Of a stretch of DNA of 64,000 bases, positions 34,417 through 44,329 are shown in pieces. Source of the stretch: Shewanella decolorationis S12 (lineage in GTDB: Bacteria; Pseudomonadota; Gammaproteobacteria; Enterobacterales; Shewanellaceae); contig NZ_AXZL01000070.1 of assembly GCF_000485795.1 (NCBI RefSeq), forward strand, positions 120,014-184,013. Direction: 5' to 3'. The position numbers and the translations under genes were made by a program. The notes under the pieces are model-generated. The model had not been told where the DNA came from and did no database searches. It saw only the letters and a program-made list of their open reading frames with translations. Numbering within the stretch: position 1 is the stretch's first letter; each line of letters begins with the position of its first letter.

Positions 34417-36897
34417 ATGCTTCCTAGCAAAACATTATCAGTATTTTCGTGGACACTACTGGGCGTTGCGGCGCTAAGTGGTTGCAATGGTGCAGCAGAT
34501 GGTACTGACGCAGATGGCAGTACCGACAGCTATAGTCTCAGCCTAAGCTATAAAACCTTAGTTAATGGCCAATGTGCAGATAACACCAGTCAGCTAAGTT
34601 TTCCCACTGAAAGCAGTTTTTGCGCGGTTGCGACCTTAAAACAGGGCTCATCTAAGCTTAGTGGACAACTGATCAGTTTCACTGCCACCTTAGGCACTAT
34701 TACACCCGCGACTAAATTGACTAATGCCGATGGGATGGCCGAAGTCGTGATAGCCAATGGCAGTTTAACCGAAGGCGCAGGTACTGTGACCGCAAGTTAC
34801 ACTCCCACAGGTGCCGATGCTTTAACGGCTAATCGTAATTATGAATTTATAGGAACCGGTGGCTCAGGCACCGCAACCCCTCCTAAGCTCAGCGCTAGCA
34901 TTGTGAATGGTGCGGCGCTTGTTACCCGTTTTAAAGTGGATGAGGCTGTGCAACTGCAAGCCATTTTCCTCGATGCCGAGAGTAAAGGTATTGCCGATGC
35001 CAAGGTCACTTTTAGCGCGGGTTCAGCTACATTAAATCCCGCCAGTGCGCTGACCAATAGCCAAGGTATTGCTCAGGTCAGTTATACTCCGAGCGCCACC
35101 GAATTAGGCGCCAATGCCTTAACGGTAACTGTGGATTATCAAGGGCAATCGCTACAAAGCAGCAGCTTATATGAAGTACTCAGCAAAGATGCCGTTAACG
35201 AATCCGGCACCTTAAAATTAGGCTCCTTTAATGGCAGCAGTTTTACCGAAGGAAAACTGGCGAGTACGTTAACGGCACAGGCCGATGGCAGCTATAAAAT
35301 CAGTGCTGGCGGCAGCTTTGGTGTGACCGCAAGCTTAGTGATAGAGGCCAACGATGGCACTATCACTCGCGTACAGGCCCCGTCATCCATCAGTTTTAGC
35401 TCGGACTGCACCAACAGTAATAATGCAACCTTAGATACGCCTGTCACGACCCTATCGGGCAATGCCAGCTCGACTTTCCAAGACACTAGTTGCAGTGGTA
35501 ACAGTGAGCGTAACGATCAAATCATTGCCACCACAGTGGTCGGTAATCAAACGCTAACGGCGAACTTCCCCTTTACACTGCAACGCCAAACCTTAGCTAG
35601 CCTTAGTTTTGAAGCGGCAGAACCTAACCAAATCCGCATTAAAGGTGCGGGCGGGACTGGGTCGAGTGAATCATCCCTCGTCAGCTTTAAAGTGACCAGC
35701 GCCAATGGCCAGCCAGCAGCCCAGCAAAAGGTCAGTTTTAGTTTAGATACCGTCGTTGGCGGCTTAAGTTTTGCCAATGGCAGCGCCAGCGCTGAGAGCC
35801 TAACCAACTCCCTAGGTATCGCTAGTGTGCGTGTGCTTTCGGGTACTGTGCCGACTCCCGTTCGCGTGGTCGCCACCGCAGTGGATGCCGATACCAAAGA
35901 AGTGATTACTAGCCAATCTGAGCAATTAACGGTTAATACAGGTCTGCCACAACAGCTGGGATTTAGTCTTTCTACGACAATATCCAACCCAGAAGCAGGC
36001 GATCATGATGGTGAAACTGCGACTATTACCGCCAGACTATCCGATAGTTTTGGAAATCCAGCGCCCGATGATACCACAGTGAACTTCACCACCGAGGGCG
36101 GGCAAATCACCCCAAGCTGCCTGACTAAAAATGGCGCTTGCAGCGTGACTTGGACATCCAGCGATTATCGCCCTCAAGATCACCGTATTACCATCTTGGC
36201 TTACGCCTTGGGTCACGAAACCTTCTTCGACACTAACGGCAACAATCAGTTTGATAGTGCCGATGGTGGCGCTATCACTAATGCCTGCTTATTCAATGGC
36301 GCCGCAACTCACTGCAGCGGTAATGGTATGGATGTAGAAACCTTCCACAGTAGCGGTTTTAGCGACTTACCGACAGCGTTCCGTGATGATAATGAAAACT
36401 TCAGCTACGACAGTGGCGAGCGCTATTTCGATAACCTCGCCCGTGATACTTATCCTGCAGCAGATGGTAAGTTTAACGGCCCGCAATGCCAAGGCAGCCT
36501 CTGTGGTACAGGTCAAGCCAACAAAACCTATGTTCGCAAGGGATTGGTAATGAGCATGTCGGGTTCGCAGGCTTATATCAGTGTGCAGCAAGACGGTGTG
36601 TTACTCGCAAGCGTTAATGATATTAAACCCGTTGCCCCAGGTAGCGAATCTAAGTTTGTGGTGTTTGTGCATGACAGAGCTAAGCAAATTATGCCTGCCA
36701 AGACCCAAATCGAGCTCTGCGTAGATTGTAACGGAACGCCAGATATCATTGAGGTAGCCAACACTCTCACCGCGAAGAATGGCTTAGGCACACCACTCAC
36801 TTTTACCGCTTCTGCGGGGAGTCAAGTCAGCATAGTGACCACTACACCAAAGGGAATTAAAACCACTAATTTAAGCTTTGCCGTGCCGACACTGTAA
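34417..36897 (+). CDS. large lipoprotein with Ig-like (Big_1-type) domains
   Basis: 826 residues from the ATG at 34417 (AAGGA nine bases upstream; a TTG at 34411 is the alternative). A lipoprotein signal ends in LSGC (Cys about residue 25). The body has tandem Ig-like, invasin-type modules (AVATLKQGSSKLSGQLISF, KVTFSAGSATLNPASALTNS, and FTTEGGQITPSCLTKNG). Acidic loops DTNGNNQFDSAD and RDDNENFSYDSGE near 610-675 look like calcium sites. Six or more Cys are spread over the second half. Probably a surface or periplasmic adhesin-like protein; exact function unknown. Ends in a strong terminator. Confidence 0.7.
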   Translation: MLPSKTLSVFSWTLLGVAALSGCNGAADGTDADGSTDSYSLSLSYKTLVNGQCADNTSQLSFPTESSFCAVATLKQGSSKLSGQLISFTATLGTITPATKLTNADGMAEVVIANGSLTEGAGTVTASYTPTGADALTANRNYEFIGTGGSGTATPPKLSASIVNGAALVTRFKVDEAVQLQAIFLDAESKGIADAKVTFSAGSATLNPASALTNSQGIAQVSYTPSATELGANALTVTVDYQGQSLQSSSLYEVLSKDAVNESGTLKLGSFNGSSFTEGKLASTLTAQADGSYKISAGGSFGVTASLVIEANDGTITRVQAPSSISFSSDCTNSNNATLDTPVTTLSGNASSTFQDTSCSGNSERNDQIIATTVVGNQTLTANFPFTLQRQTLASLSFEAAEPNQIRIKGAGGTGSSESSLVSFKVTSANGQPAAQQKVSFSLDTVVGGLSFANGSASAESLTNSLGIASVRVLSGTVPTPVRVVATAVDADTKEVITSQSEQLTVNTGLPQQLGFSLSTTISNPEAGDHDGETATITARLSDSFGNPAPDDTTVNFTTEGGQITPSCLTKNGACSVTWTSSDYRPQDHRITILAYALGHETFFDTNGNNQFDSADGGAITNACLFNGAATHCSGNGMDVETFHSSGFSDLPTAFRDDNENFSYDSGERYFDNLARDTYPAADGKFNGPQCQGSLCGTGQANKTYVRKGLVMSMSGSQAYISVQQDGVLLASVNDIKPVAPGSESKFVVFVHDRAKQIMPAKTQIELCVDCNGTPDIIEVANTLTAKNGLGTPLTFTASAGSQVSIVTTTPKGIKTTNLSFAVPTL

Positions 36898-36902
36898 AAA
36901 CC

Positions 36903-36928
36903 AAAAGACCCGCCAAGGCGGGTCTTTT
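36903..36928. terminator. bidirectional terminator
   Basis: AAAAGACCCGCC-aa-GGCGGGTCTTTT between the convergent Ig-like lipoprotein and PuuP-type permease genes. Confidence 0.9.
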
Positions 36929-36950
36929 ACTTTCTAGCTCAATCTATTGG

Positions 36951-38282
36951 TTAATTCTGTAACTCTACCGCCTTGCGTAAACGCAGGCTTCGCAGCGCCA
37001 AGTACAAGACCCCAACAGCCGCCCAAATTAAGCCAAGCTCTAAGGACTGAGGCTCAAGGTTAATCCACAGTACGCCAATAGTCGCCGCGCCGCACAAGGG
37101 TAAGACGAAATACTGCAAGTGCTCTTTCAAGGATTGGTTACGTTTTTCTTTGATATAAAACTGCACTATTACCGACAGGTTCACAAAGGTAAAAGCCACC
37201 AGTGCCCCGAAGTTAACGAGCGCCAGTGCCATTTCGAGATCGAAGGACACCGCCGAAAGCGCCAGTAATCCCACCAGAATCACGTTAAATGCTGGCGTGC
37301 GCCATTTAGGATGCACATAGCCAAAGCCTTTATTGGGCAGCATATTGTCGCGACCCATCACGTAGAGAATACGTGCCACGCCCGCATGGGCTGCCATGCC
37401 CGAGGCCAACACCGCGATGGTGGTTGCCACCAGCACCACTGATTGGAATAAATTACCGCCCACATACAGGGCAATCTCAGGCAGCACAGCGTCTAACTGT
37501 TGGAAGCGAGAAATATCCGGGAAAAACAGCTGTAAGAAATAGGACACGCTGACAAAAATCACGCCGCCAATCAAAGCAGTTAGCACGATAGCGCGGGGGA
37601 TCACCCGCTTAGCGTCCTTTGTTTCTTCACTCAAAGAGCTTAAGCCATCGAAGCCTAAGAAGGAGAAACACAGAATGGTCGCGCCAGTAAACAGCGGCGC
37701 AAGGGTTATCTCTTGAGAATAGAATGGACGCACGCTGGCAATCACACCTTCACCTTCGCCAAGGGACAGGCTATGGGCCATCAAGCCAATAAACACCAAG
37801 ATAATGGCTATCTGGGCGAATACGATAACGCCGTTAAAATTCGCGACTAAATCTATGCCCCTGAGGTTTAATACCGTCATCATAGCGACTAAACCAAAGA
37901 TAAAAATCCACGGCTCGACGTTAGGGAACATGGCCGTAAGGTAAATCTTTGCCAGCAGCATGTTGATCATCGGCATAAACATATAATCGAGCAGCGATGA
38001 CCAGCCCACCATAAAGCCGACATTCGGACTAAAGGTTTTTTGAGCATAGGTATAGGCCGAACCCGCATAGGGGTATTTACGCACTAAGTGACCGTAGCTA
38101 AAGGCGGTAAACAGGATCCCCGCTAACGCGAGCAGGTAAGAGGTGGCCACATGGCCTGAGGTGATCTCGGAGACAATGCCAAAGGTGTCAAACACGGCCA
38201 TAGGCGTGAGATAGGCTAATCCCATCACCACCACTTGCCACAGACTAAGGCTTTGCTTTAAGCCTGGATTTTGTTGGCTCAT
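36951..38282 (-). CDS. puuP: putrescine importer, PuuP-type APC permease
   Basis: 443 residues from the ATG at 38282, with GGAGG six bases upstream. Twelve membrane segments. The N-terminal [20 protein letters not shown] and [23 protein letters not shown], the [20 protein letters not shown] segment and the [20 protein letters not shown] segment match E. coli PuuP from memory. It should be a proton-driven importer of putrescine or a related amine. No other puu genes are in the window. The upstream region has a nested dyad that may be its operator. Confidence 0.82.
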   Translation of the reverse strand: MSQQNPGLKQSLSLWQVVVMGLAYLTPMAVFDTFGIVSEITSGHVATSYLLALAGILFTAFSYGHLVRKYPYAGSAYTYAQKTFSPNVGFMVGWSSLLDYMFMPMINMLLAKIYLTAMFPNVEPWIFIFGLVAMMTVLNLRGIDLVANFNGVIVFAQIAIILVFIGLMAHSLSLGEGEGVIASVRPFYSQEITLAPLFTGATILCFSFLGFDGLSSLSEETKDAKRVIPRAIVLTALIGGVIFVSVSYFLQLFFPDISRFQQLDAVLPEIALYVGGNLFQSVVLVATTIAVLASGMAAHAGVARILYVMGRDNMLPNKGFGYVHPKWRTPAFNVILVGLLALSAVSFDLEMALALVNFGALVAFTFVNLSVIVQFYIKEKRNQSLKEHLQYFVLPLCGAATIGVLWINLEPQSLELGLIWAAVGVLYLALRSLRLRKAVELQN

Positions 38283-38351
38283 ATCCAACCTCCCTTTGCA
38301 GTAGGTGGAATGGCAAACGCAACAGCTTGATTTACGGCAACTACCGAAAAT

Positions 38352-38432
38352 CCGGTAAACAACAGCCCCATTGAATTGTCCTCAGTAAAGTAGGTTCAAA
38401 CGAACCTCATATCATTTCCGGATGTTTACCGG
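38352..38432. promoter_or_regulatory. nested inverted repeats upstream of the PuuP-type gene
   Basis: Outer arms CCGGTAAACA (38352-38361) and TGTTTACCGG (38423-38432) are perfect. Inside is AGGTTC-aaac-GAACCT (38392-38407). The spacing suits a dimeric repressor with looping or two different regulators; none is identified. Confidence 0.4.
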
Positions 38433-38466
38433 CCTCATTTGGTTTAAAACCCATACGCTCAAAAAG

Positions 38467-38501
38467 AAAATAACCGGGATACTGAATACCCCGGTTATTT
38501 T
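38467..38501. terminator. terminator-like hairpin
   Basis: AAAATAACCGGG (38467-38478) pairs with CCCGGTTATTTT (38490-38501) around an 11-base loop, with A and T tracts at the ends. It probably ends the transcript of the small lipoprotein gene at 38775-39176, or insulates the puuP promoter. Confidence 0.65.
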
Positions 38502-38774
38502 TGCGGCGCGAATTTTCCCCCAAAACAGAGGAGAAGACAACCCAATAAGGACATTAAGTTGCCTATCTGTGCAGTCTGTACGGTAAAGGGAGCAAAGATA
38601 CCTAAAAAGGCCAACCTATTGAGGTGAACAGGCGAATAAATTCAACCTTAGTGACCTGCGATTAGGACTTATTGCTTTGAGACTTTTAGCAAAGTGGCTT
38701 AACCCGGCATGGTCATTGTGATGACCATGGAGCAAATACAAGATACAGGGGCCAGACAGCGATGTGAGGTATAC

Positions 38775-39176
38775 TTAGAAGTAAAGGCTTTCGACGATTT
38801 TACCGTTAACCAGCATGTCGCATTTATCACCCGAGCTGGATTTCGTTGCTTGGATCACGCCAGCAATCGCACCAAATGCGCCACCTTGGCTACTCAACAC
38901 TGAGCCAAAATAACATTGGCTAGAGATGGTGTAACCCTTGTATTTACCGCTGAGGTTTTGGGTTGGCGTGTAGGGTGGGAAAGTGCCTTTCATCACTGAG
39001 TCGCCATTCACAGACAGCGAAATATTTTTACGTTTAGTATCATAGCTGCCGCCAAAAACGAGATTAATACCATCGATTTCAACGGTTTTTTCTTGTGCAA
39101 CTATGGGGGGGGTTGCGGAACAGGCGGTTAATAAACAAATGCCCACGGCTAGAGAAAGTAAAGTAATTTTACGCAT
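38775..39176 (-). CDS. small lipoprotein of unknown function
   Basis: 133 residues with a lipoprotein signal (LLTAC, Cys about residue 19). The mature part is beta-rich with two more Cys (SSQCYFGS, DKCDMLV) that could form a disulfide, and a glycine/alanine-rich GGAFGAIAGV stretch. I do not recognise a family. Stand-alone gene; position next to the export operon downstream may be incidental. Confidence 0.6.
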   Translation of the reverse strand: MRKITLLSLAVGICLLTACSATPPIVAQEKTVEIDGINLVFGGSYDTKRKNISLSVNGDSVMKGTFPPYTPTQNLSGKYKGYTISSQCYFGSVLSSQGGAFGAIAGVIQATKSSSGDKCDMLVNGKIVESLYF

Positions 39177-39344
39177 TTCATCTTCCTTTTGATGCGATAA
39201 AAAAATGAAGCAACTGCTTCGAAATTAAACGGCCCCTGTTTAATTTTTTGCCGGACGATTATATCTATATCTGCCTAATATCCAATAACAAATTTAATAC
39301 CAACGCAAAAATCAGTGTTTTGTCGGTACGAATAACAGCGTCGC

Positions 39345-40496
39345 CTAAGACGCATTAAGTTCAGCTAATGCCCGCACACGACGTTTAATCCCTAAAATCG
39401 CAAGACCAAAAAACAGCACAAACAGGCCCCAAAGCTGTAACCATTTTGGCAGCACACTCGCCCAGCTGGCGCCCATTTGGTTCAGCTCCAACATCCCCAT
39501 AATGGCGGGCACCGCAGGGATAATCTGCGAGCCCAGCACCAAAGGCTCGGGGATTAAAGCAATCGGCCAGACAAAGCCGGAGACGAACAGAATCGGCATA
39601 GAAATCAGTAGCAATACTTGGGTCGGTAAATCGCGGCGGGTAAACAAGGTGCTCATCGCAACTCCGGCCGCCGCCGTCGCCAGTAAAAACGGCAACAACC
39701 AGAGCGCCACTAGGCCAAAACTCGCTTGAATACTCACCTTATACCAGTGGTAGCAATACCCCACATAAAAGCTGGTAAACACCATATAAATCAACATAAA
39801 GGCAAGAATTCGACCACAGACCAATTGCAACGGCGACACCTGTTGCCAATAGCTGCGGCTGCGCCACTGACCCGCGCCTAAGATCCCAGTCCCAATCAAC
39901 AGGGTTTGATGCAGGATAAGTAAGAACAGCCCTGGCACCACGTAGGGCGTATAACCCAGACTAGGGTTAAAGGCAGGCACGCTGTTTAAATGCAGCGAAT
40001 TCAGGTTTTGCTCGGCTTCTTTAGGATTTTTCCCCTGCGCTAGCATCCCAATCAATTGCACTTGTTTGCCCGCATCCATCCCCGCGCTGACAAGCCCCTC
40101 GGCCACCGCCGAATAAATCAAGAAGTAACTGGCATCGCCGCCGTAGCTTAAGGTCACACCCTTACCCAGCAGCAAGTCGCGGCGAAATCCTTCGGGGATC
40201 ACCAATAAGCCATGGGCCTTGCCAGTTTCGATAAAACGCTTCGCCTCTGTGATGGAACCCACTTGGCCTATCACCTGAATTTTTGCGCTGGCATCCGCAT
40301 GGCGAATAAGTTGACGGCTTAGGGAGGAATGATCTAAATCCACCACGATAAGCTGTTGTTCTGTTGGGACTTGGTGCAAATAAGGTAAGGGATAGAGCAC
40401 CGAATAAAACAGCACACCGCCGAATAGGGTCACGGCAATCGCCTTGTCACTCACAATCGCCTTTAATTCTGTCAGCACTAACTGCCATAAATTCAT
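39345..40496 (-). CDS. ABC-2 type exporter permease (YhhJ-like), second of two
   Basis: 383 residues. One N-terminal membrane helix (FGGVLFYSVLYPLPYL), a ~150-residue periplasmic domain with the typical VVDLDHSSLSRQLIRHADAS start, then five to six C-terminal membrane segments (from TPYVVPGLFLLILHQTLLIG). This is the ABC2_membrane_3 layout of YhhJ/YbhR-type permeases. Last gene of a four-gene operon (outer-membrane factor, adaptor, two permeases). It starts 1 base after the upstream permease's stop. No ATPase gene is present in the operon. Substrate unknown. Confidence 0.78.
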   Translation of the reverse strand: MNLWQLVLTELKAIVSDKAIAVTLFGGVLFYSVLYPLPYLHQVPTEQQLIVVDLDHSSLSRQLIRHADASAKIQVIGQVGSITEAKRFIETGKAHGLLVIPEGFRRDLLLGKGVTLSYGGDASYFLIYSAVAEGLVSAGMDAGKQVQLIGMLAQGKNPKEAEQNLNSLHLNSVPAFNPSLGYTPYVVPGLFLLILHQTLLIGTGILGAGQWRSRSYWQQVSPLQLVCGRILAFMLIYMVFTSFYVGYCYHWYKVSIQASFGLVALWLLPFLLATAAAGVAMSTLFTRRDLPTQVLLLISMPILFVSGFVWPIALIPEPLVLGSQIIPAVPAIMGMLELNQMGASWASVLPKWLQLWGLFVLFFGLAILGIKRRVRALAELNAS

Positions 40497-40497
40497 G

Positions 40498-41793
40498 CTA
40501 TTGCCCCTTCGTGGGCAGAGGCACCGCGTCGTATTCCGCCGCTTCAGCCTGAGCTTTTACCGTCATCGGCAATAATTTAGTCGCCAAGAGATAAATCAGC
40601 GGCAATAAACCGATAAAACCCCAATAACTACTGAGTTGCTGCGCCAGCGTCGGCCACGCCGCACCATAGCTCACCACGCTGACATGGGACTCAATATAAT
40701 GGCTCGATGGCATGATGAGTCGCCACCACTGAGCGAGTTGCGGCATTTCATGGGTGGGAAAAGTAATTCCCATAAAGGCGAAGGCTGGCGCAAACAGCGC
40801 TGTACAAAAACTGATGACCCGCGCGCTATCGCGCATCAGCACAAAGATAAACAACACTAGGCTCCACACCACCAGTAGCATAATCAACTGGGCAAACAGC
40901 AGCAGCGCTAAACTGCCCGCAAAAGGCAAAGCCAAATACAGATACAACCAAGCGAGGATAAACCCGCCTTGCAGCATCAATATCGGAGTAAACAACAGAA
41001 TTTTAGCCAACACCTTAGGCCAAAAATGCTCGGTCAATCGATTGGAGATCCCCTCCTCTGACTGCGCGGCATTAAGGTGCAACTCGCGATTTAAGCTGTT
41101 GGCCATCACCAACATAGATAATAGCTGCCACAGCGCGACCAATACCGGCGGCACTAAAAAACCTATGTAGTTGTTATTACGGTTAAACAGCGCGGTGGTT
41201 TGGCTCTTTACTGGGCTTAAATTCACCGCGACTTGGGATTTCGGCGTGCCCGTCATCAGCTGTTTTATGCCAGCGACCTGTAACAGCCCATCGCCTAGAC
41301 TCAACTGAATTTGGCTCGACAGCAGCTTACCCACCAGCAAAAACTGGCTGTTGTAACGCACATCGATTGTTGGTTTATGGCCGGTGAGTAAATCCTTTTT
41401 CATATCATGGGGAAATACCACCACGGCATAGACCTGCGCCTGCTGCATGGCCGCGACGGCCGAAGAAAGATCGGTAAAACTTCGCGGCTCAGTCACAGGG
41501 TTGGCTTTGAGTTGACGGGTCAACATTCGGCTCAACTGGCTGTGGTCTTGGTCAACAATCGCCACGGGTAATTGCCGTGGTAACCCAGCACTAAATAGCC
41601 ACCAGAGACACAAGATGCCCAGCATCGGGATGTAACTGATAAGGGCCAGTTGCCAAGGATCGCGCCATAGCGCCCTAAGCTCACGCCGCACTAATGCAAT
41701 GATACCTGAAGATGCAGGATGCGCCGCATTCTGAGCCTTATTCAACGGCTTAGACTCGCGCAAATGCGTTTGCTCGCTCGGTGACTTGGCCAC
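40498..41793 (-). CDS. ABC-2 type exporter permease, first of two
   Basis: 431 residues, GTG start. A polar N-terminal ~40 residues is followed by one helix (LALISYIPMLGILCLWWLF), a periplasmic domain starting VAIVDQDHSQLSRMLTRQLK, and a C-terminal membrane bundle. Paralogue of the next gene with the same layout, so the two probably form a heterodimeric membrane channel. Starts 5 bases after the adaptor gene's stop. The ATP-hydrolysing partner must be encoded elsewhere or be absent. Confidence 0.78.
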   Translation of the reverse strand: MAKSPSEQTHLRESKPLNKAQNAAHPASSGIIALVRRELRALWRDPWQLALISYIPMLGILCLWWLFSAGLPRQLPVAIVDQDHSQLSRMLTRQLKANPVTEPRSFTDLSSAVAAMQQAQVYAVVVFPHDMKKDLLTGHKPTIDVRYNSQFLLVGKLLSSQIQLSLGDGLLQVAGIKQLMTGTPKSQVAVNLSPVKSQTTALFNRNNNYIGFLVPPVLVALWQLLSMLVMANSLNRELHLNAAQSEEGISNRLTEHFWPKVLAKILLFTPILMLQGGFILAWLYLYLALPFAGSLALLLFAQLIMLLVVWSLVLFIFVLMRDSARVISFCTALFAPAFAFMGITFPTHEMPQLAQWWRLIMPSSHYIESHVSVVSYGAAWPTLAQQLSSYWGFIGLLPLIYLLATKLLPMTVKAQAEAAEYDAVPLPTKGQ

Positions 41794-41798
41794 AATGG

Positions 41799-42773
41799 TT
41801 ACTCAGCACTGAGCAGCACAGACATACCGACACGCAGATCGGGGATCGGCGCAGTTGGGCGCAGCTCTACCTCGAAGGTGCGCATATCAAAATCGTGGCC
41901 ACTTTCGGTTGAACGCCAAGTCGCAAAGTCGCCCATCACGCTAATATGGGTGACGGTGAACTCCACGGTTTTATCTAGCGCGGGAATGGTTAATGGCAGT
42001 TTGTCGCCCTTTTTAAAACGTTTTAGCTGATCTTCACGCACTTGGAATACCGCCCAAGCGTCCTGCATGTCGATAAGGCTGACCACTGGAAAGCCACTCG
42101 GTGCTAACTCTCCCGCTTGCAACAATACTTCGCTGATTTCCCCAGACTTAGGTGCGCGCATTTGGCTGTCGGCCATAATGGCGCTGACTTCTTTCACCGC
42201 CCCTTCGGCCATACGAGCGTTACCCGCCGCCGCGGCTTTGGTTTCGACCCGCGCGCCTTCTTCGGCCATTTGATACATAGCTAACGCCGCTTGTTCTGTG
42301 TACTTGGCCGCTTGCCACTGGGTAAAGGCTTCATCACGTTTTTGTCTTGCGGCAACCCCTTCGTTGAAGAGATTTTCCACTCGGGTATAGGTGGTTTTCG
42401 CCAGCGTTGCCGCCGCTTGCGCCTTGAGCCATTGTTCCTTAGCCGCCATCACCTCTTGGGTGCGGGCGCCGTTATTCGCTTCCTGTTGCAACGCCTTAGC
42501 CGCATCTCGGCCGCCTTCGGCCTGCATCAACTTGGCATCTAACTCTGGGCTATGAATGGCAAACAACAAATCACCTTCGCTGACGCTATCGCCACGGCGC
42601 ACAAGCACTTGCTCTACCCGCCCAGGTACTTTGGAGGATACGTTATATTCACGGGCTTCAATTTGCCCCTGTAATAGACTCGGCTGCGGGCTGTAAGCCA
42701 GTTTGAGCCCATAGGCTAAGATAAGGCCTAATGCGACCAACGCCGTTAGGGCAAGAATTCTGTTAGCGCGCAT
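41799..42773 (-). CDS. HlyD-type membrane fusion protein (YhiI/YbhG-like)
   Basis: 324 residues from the ATG at 42773, which has AGGAG seven bases upstream (the frame runs to 42824). One N-terminal membrane segment, lipoyl half-motifs (EAREYNVSSKVPGRVEQVLV ... GDSVSEGDLL; later MRAPKSGEISEVLLQAGELA), a long coiled coil rich in Ala/Glu/Lys between them, and a beta-barrel end. Bridges inner-membrane permeases to the outer-membrane factor. Overlaps the preceding outer-membrane factor gene by 11 bases, indicating one operon. Confidence 0.83.
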   Translation of the reverse strand: MRANRILALTALVALGLILAYGLKLAYSPQPSLLQGQIEAREYNVSSKVPGRVEQVLVRRGDSVSEGDLLFAIHSPELDAKLMQAEGGRDAAKALQQEANNGARTQEVMAAKEQWLKAQAAATLAKTTYTRVENLFNEGVAARQKRDEAFTQWQAAKYTEQAALAMYQMAEEGARVETKAAAAGNARMAEGAVKEVSAIMADSQMRAPKSGEISEVLLQAGELAPSGFPVVSLIDMQDAWAVFQVREDQLKRFKKGDKLPLTIPALDKTVEFTVTHISVMGDFATWRSTESGHDFDMRTFEVELRPTAPIPDLRVGMSVLLSAE

Positions 42774-44184
42774 TGATAGTCTCCTGCGATTGAGCGCCTG
42801 TGGCACTGCGACCGATAAATTCATCTAATTGACCACTGATGGCCATTAATCTGGCATAGGCTTGCACATAGCGATAACTGGCACCGAGCTGCTGGGTTTT
42901 AACGGCGCTCAGTTTTAATTCGGCATCGACCCTGTCGATAGAAGTCGAAAGCCCTTGATTAAAGGCGATTTCCCTTAAACGCAGGTTTTCGCTGGCCAGT
43001 TCGAGTGAGGTATTCAGCGCCTTAACCTCTTCCTCGGCCTGTAATAACTGACGGTAACTTTGGTCGAGCAACAAACTTAAGTCTTGGCGGGTCTGCGCCT
43101 TAGTGTAACGGGCTTGCAGCAAGGCACTCTTAGCCGCTTCCACTTTACCGCTGCGGCCATCGCGGCTCAGCAAGGGCACTTTTACGCCGACACCGACCAT
43201 CCAGTCCGGCTCCACCTTAGAAAACAAGCTGTCATCTTCGTATAAGGTGTAATTACCAAAGAGGAACACCGTTGGGTGGTATTTCCCTTTCTCTAAGGAA
43301 ACCAAGCCATTCGCCTGCGCCTCTTTAGCCTCAAGCAGTTTAAGTGCGGGATGCTGGCTCAAGGTCACTTGGGTCAAATCCCCCAATGAAGGCGCCTGTG
43401 GCAGCACAAACAGTGGCGAGTTAGTGCTGACATCACTCAGTTGCAACATGCGCGATAGGGCGATCACGGCCATTTCATGTTGACGGCGGGCGCTGCCTAA
43501 ATTGACCTTAGCGTTATCTAAGGCAACTTGAGCATTAAGGCGCTCGACCTTAGCGATTTGTCCTTCGCGTTCCAGCGCTAGCGCATGGTCAACGTGCTTA
43601 GTTAAGGAAGCCACCAGCTCGGTTTGGGTGCTGACGAGGGATTGAGTCACATCGACGGCATAATAACGGTCAACTAACTGAGTGAATAAGTCGCGGGTCG
43701 CTAACTGTAATTCCTGTTGCTTCTCGGCCACCATGGCGGCGTGAATGCCTTGAGCCGCGGTGATCTGGCCGCCGGTATAAATCGGCCACATCGCCTGTAA
43801 GCTGGCGCGAAAAATATCTTGCTCGGTAAAGGGCGTGACAAATAATGAACCCGGAATACTCGCCAAGGCACCACCGAGTGCGGGTGGCAAGGTCGCAGGG
43901 TCAAGCGAGGCTAAGGGGTTGAGATCCCTTAAATCTAATTCGATTGGTTTTTCGAGGTGGGTATAACTGCCATTCAGGCTGAGGGACGGCAGATTTAAAC
44001 TTTCGCCAGCCTCTTGTTCGCCCTTGGCGCGATTCACCTCTTGGGATTGGGCCTGGAGTTTATCGCTCACCTTAAGCACTTGCTGCCAAGCCTCAGTAAA
44101 GCTACTGGGCTGGGCATTCGCCGCTAACGGCAATAGCGAGGGCAAAGGCAATAAACACAGCCATGCCAAACGTGATAGTTTCAT
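42763..44184 (-). CDS. TolC-family outer-membrane efflux protein
   Basis: 473 residues from the ATG at 44184 (GAGGTG upstream; frame open to 44232). Signal peptide ends near ANAQ (about residue 25). Two OEP repeats of long alternating coiled-coil helices, with strand segments such as LPSLSLNGSYTHLEKPIEL and YHPTVFLFGNYTLYEDD. It forms the trimeric outer-membrane tunnel of the export operon that follows. A perfect palindrome, TAGAGTA-gt-TACTCTA, sits just upstream of the RBS and is a likely operator for the whole operon. Confidence 0.85.
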   Translation of the reverse strand: MKLSRLAWLCLLPLPSLLPLAANAQPSSFTEAWQQVLKVSDKLQAQSQEVNRAKGEQEAGESLNLPSLSLNGSYTHLEKPIELDLRDLNPLASLDPATLPPALGGALASIPGSLFVTPFTEQDIFRASLQAMWPIYTGGQITAAQGIHAAMVAEKQQELQLATRDLFTQLVDRYYAVDVTQSLVSTQTELVASLTKHVDHALALEREGQIAKVERLNAQVALDNAKVNLGSARRQHEMAVIALSRMLQLSDVSTNSPLFVLPQAPSLGDLTQVTLSQHPALKLLEAKEAQANGLVSLEKGKYHPTVFLFGNYTLYEDDSLFSKVEPDWMVGVGVKVPLLSRDGRSGKVEAAKSALLQARYTKAQTRQDLSLLLDQSYRQLLQAEEEVKALNTSLELASENLRLREIAFNQGLSTSIDRVDAELKLSAVKTQQLGASYRYVQAYARLMAISGQLDEFIGRSATGAQSQETINAR

Positions 44185-44193
44185 TAACACCTC

Positions 44194-44209
44194 TAGAGTA
44201 GTTACTCTA
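44194..44209. promoter_or_regulatory. palindromic operator candidate of the export operon
   Basis: TAGAGTA-gt-TACTCTA is perfectly symmetric over 16 bases and lies 10-25 bases before the outer-membrane factor ATG, beside its RBS. A TetR- or MerR-type regulator encoded elsewhere is possible. Confidence 0.5.
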
Positions 44210-44329
44210 ATTTCCTTTGCAAATGATAACATCCATCATGGAAGGCGGCTAGAACCCACAACCGGAAGTGTAAGATGGGTTCTAAAATAAGCACTTAGCT
44301 AGTTAACGTAGGAGCTTCTAGCTCTCGCT

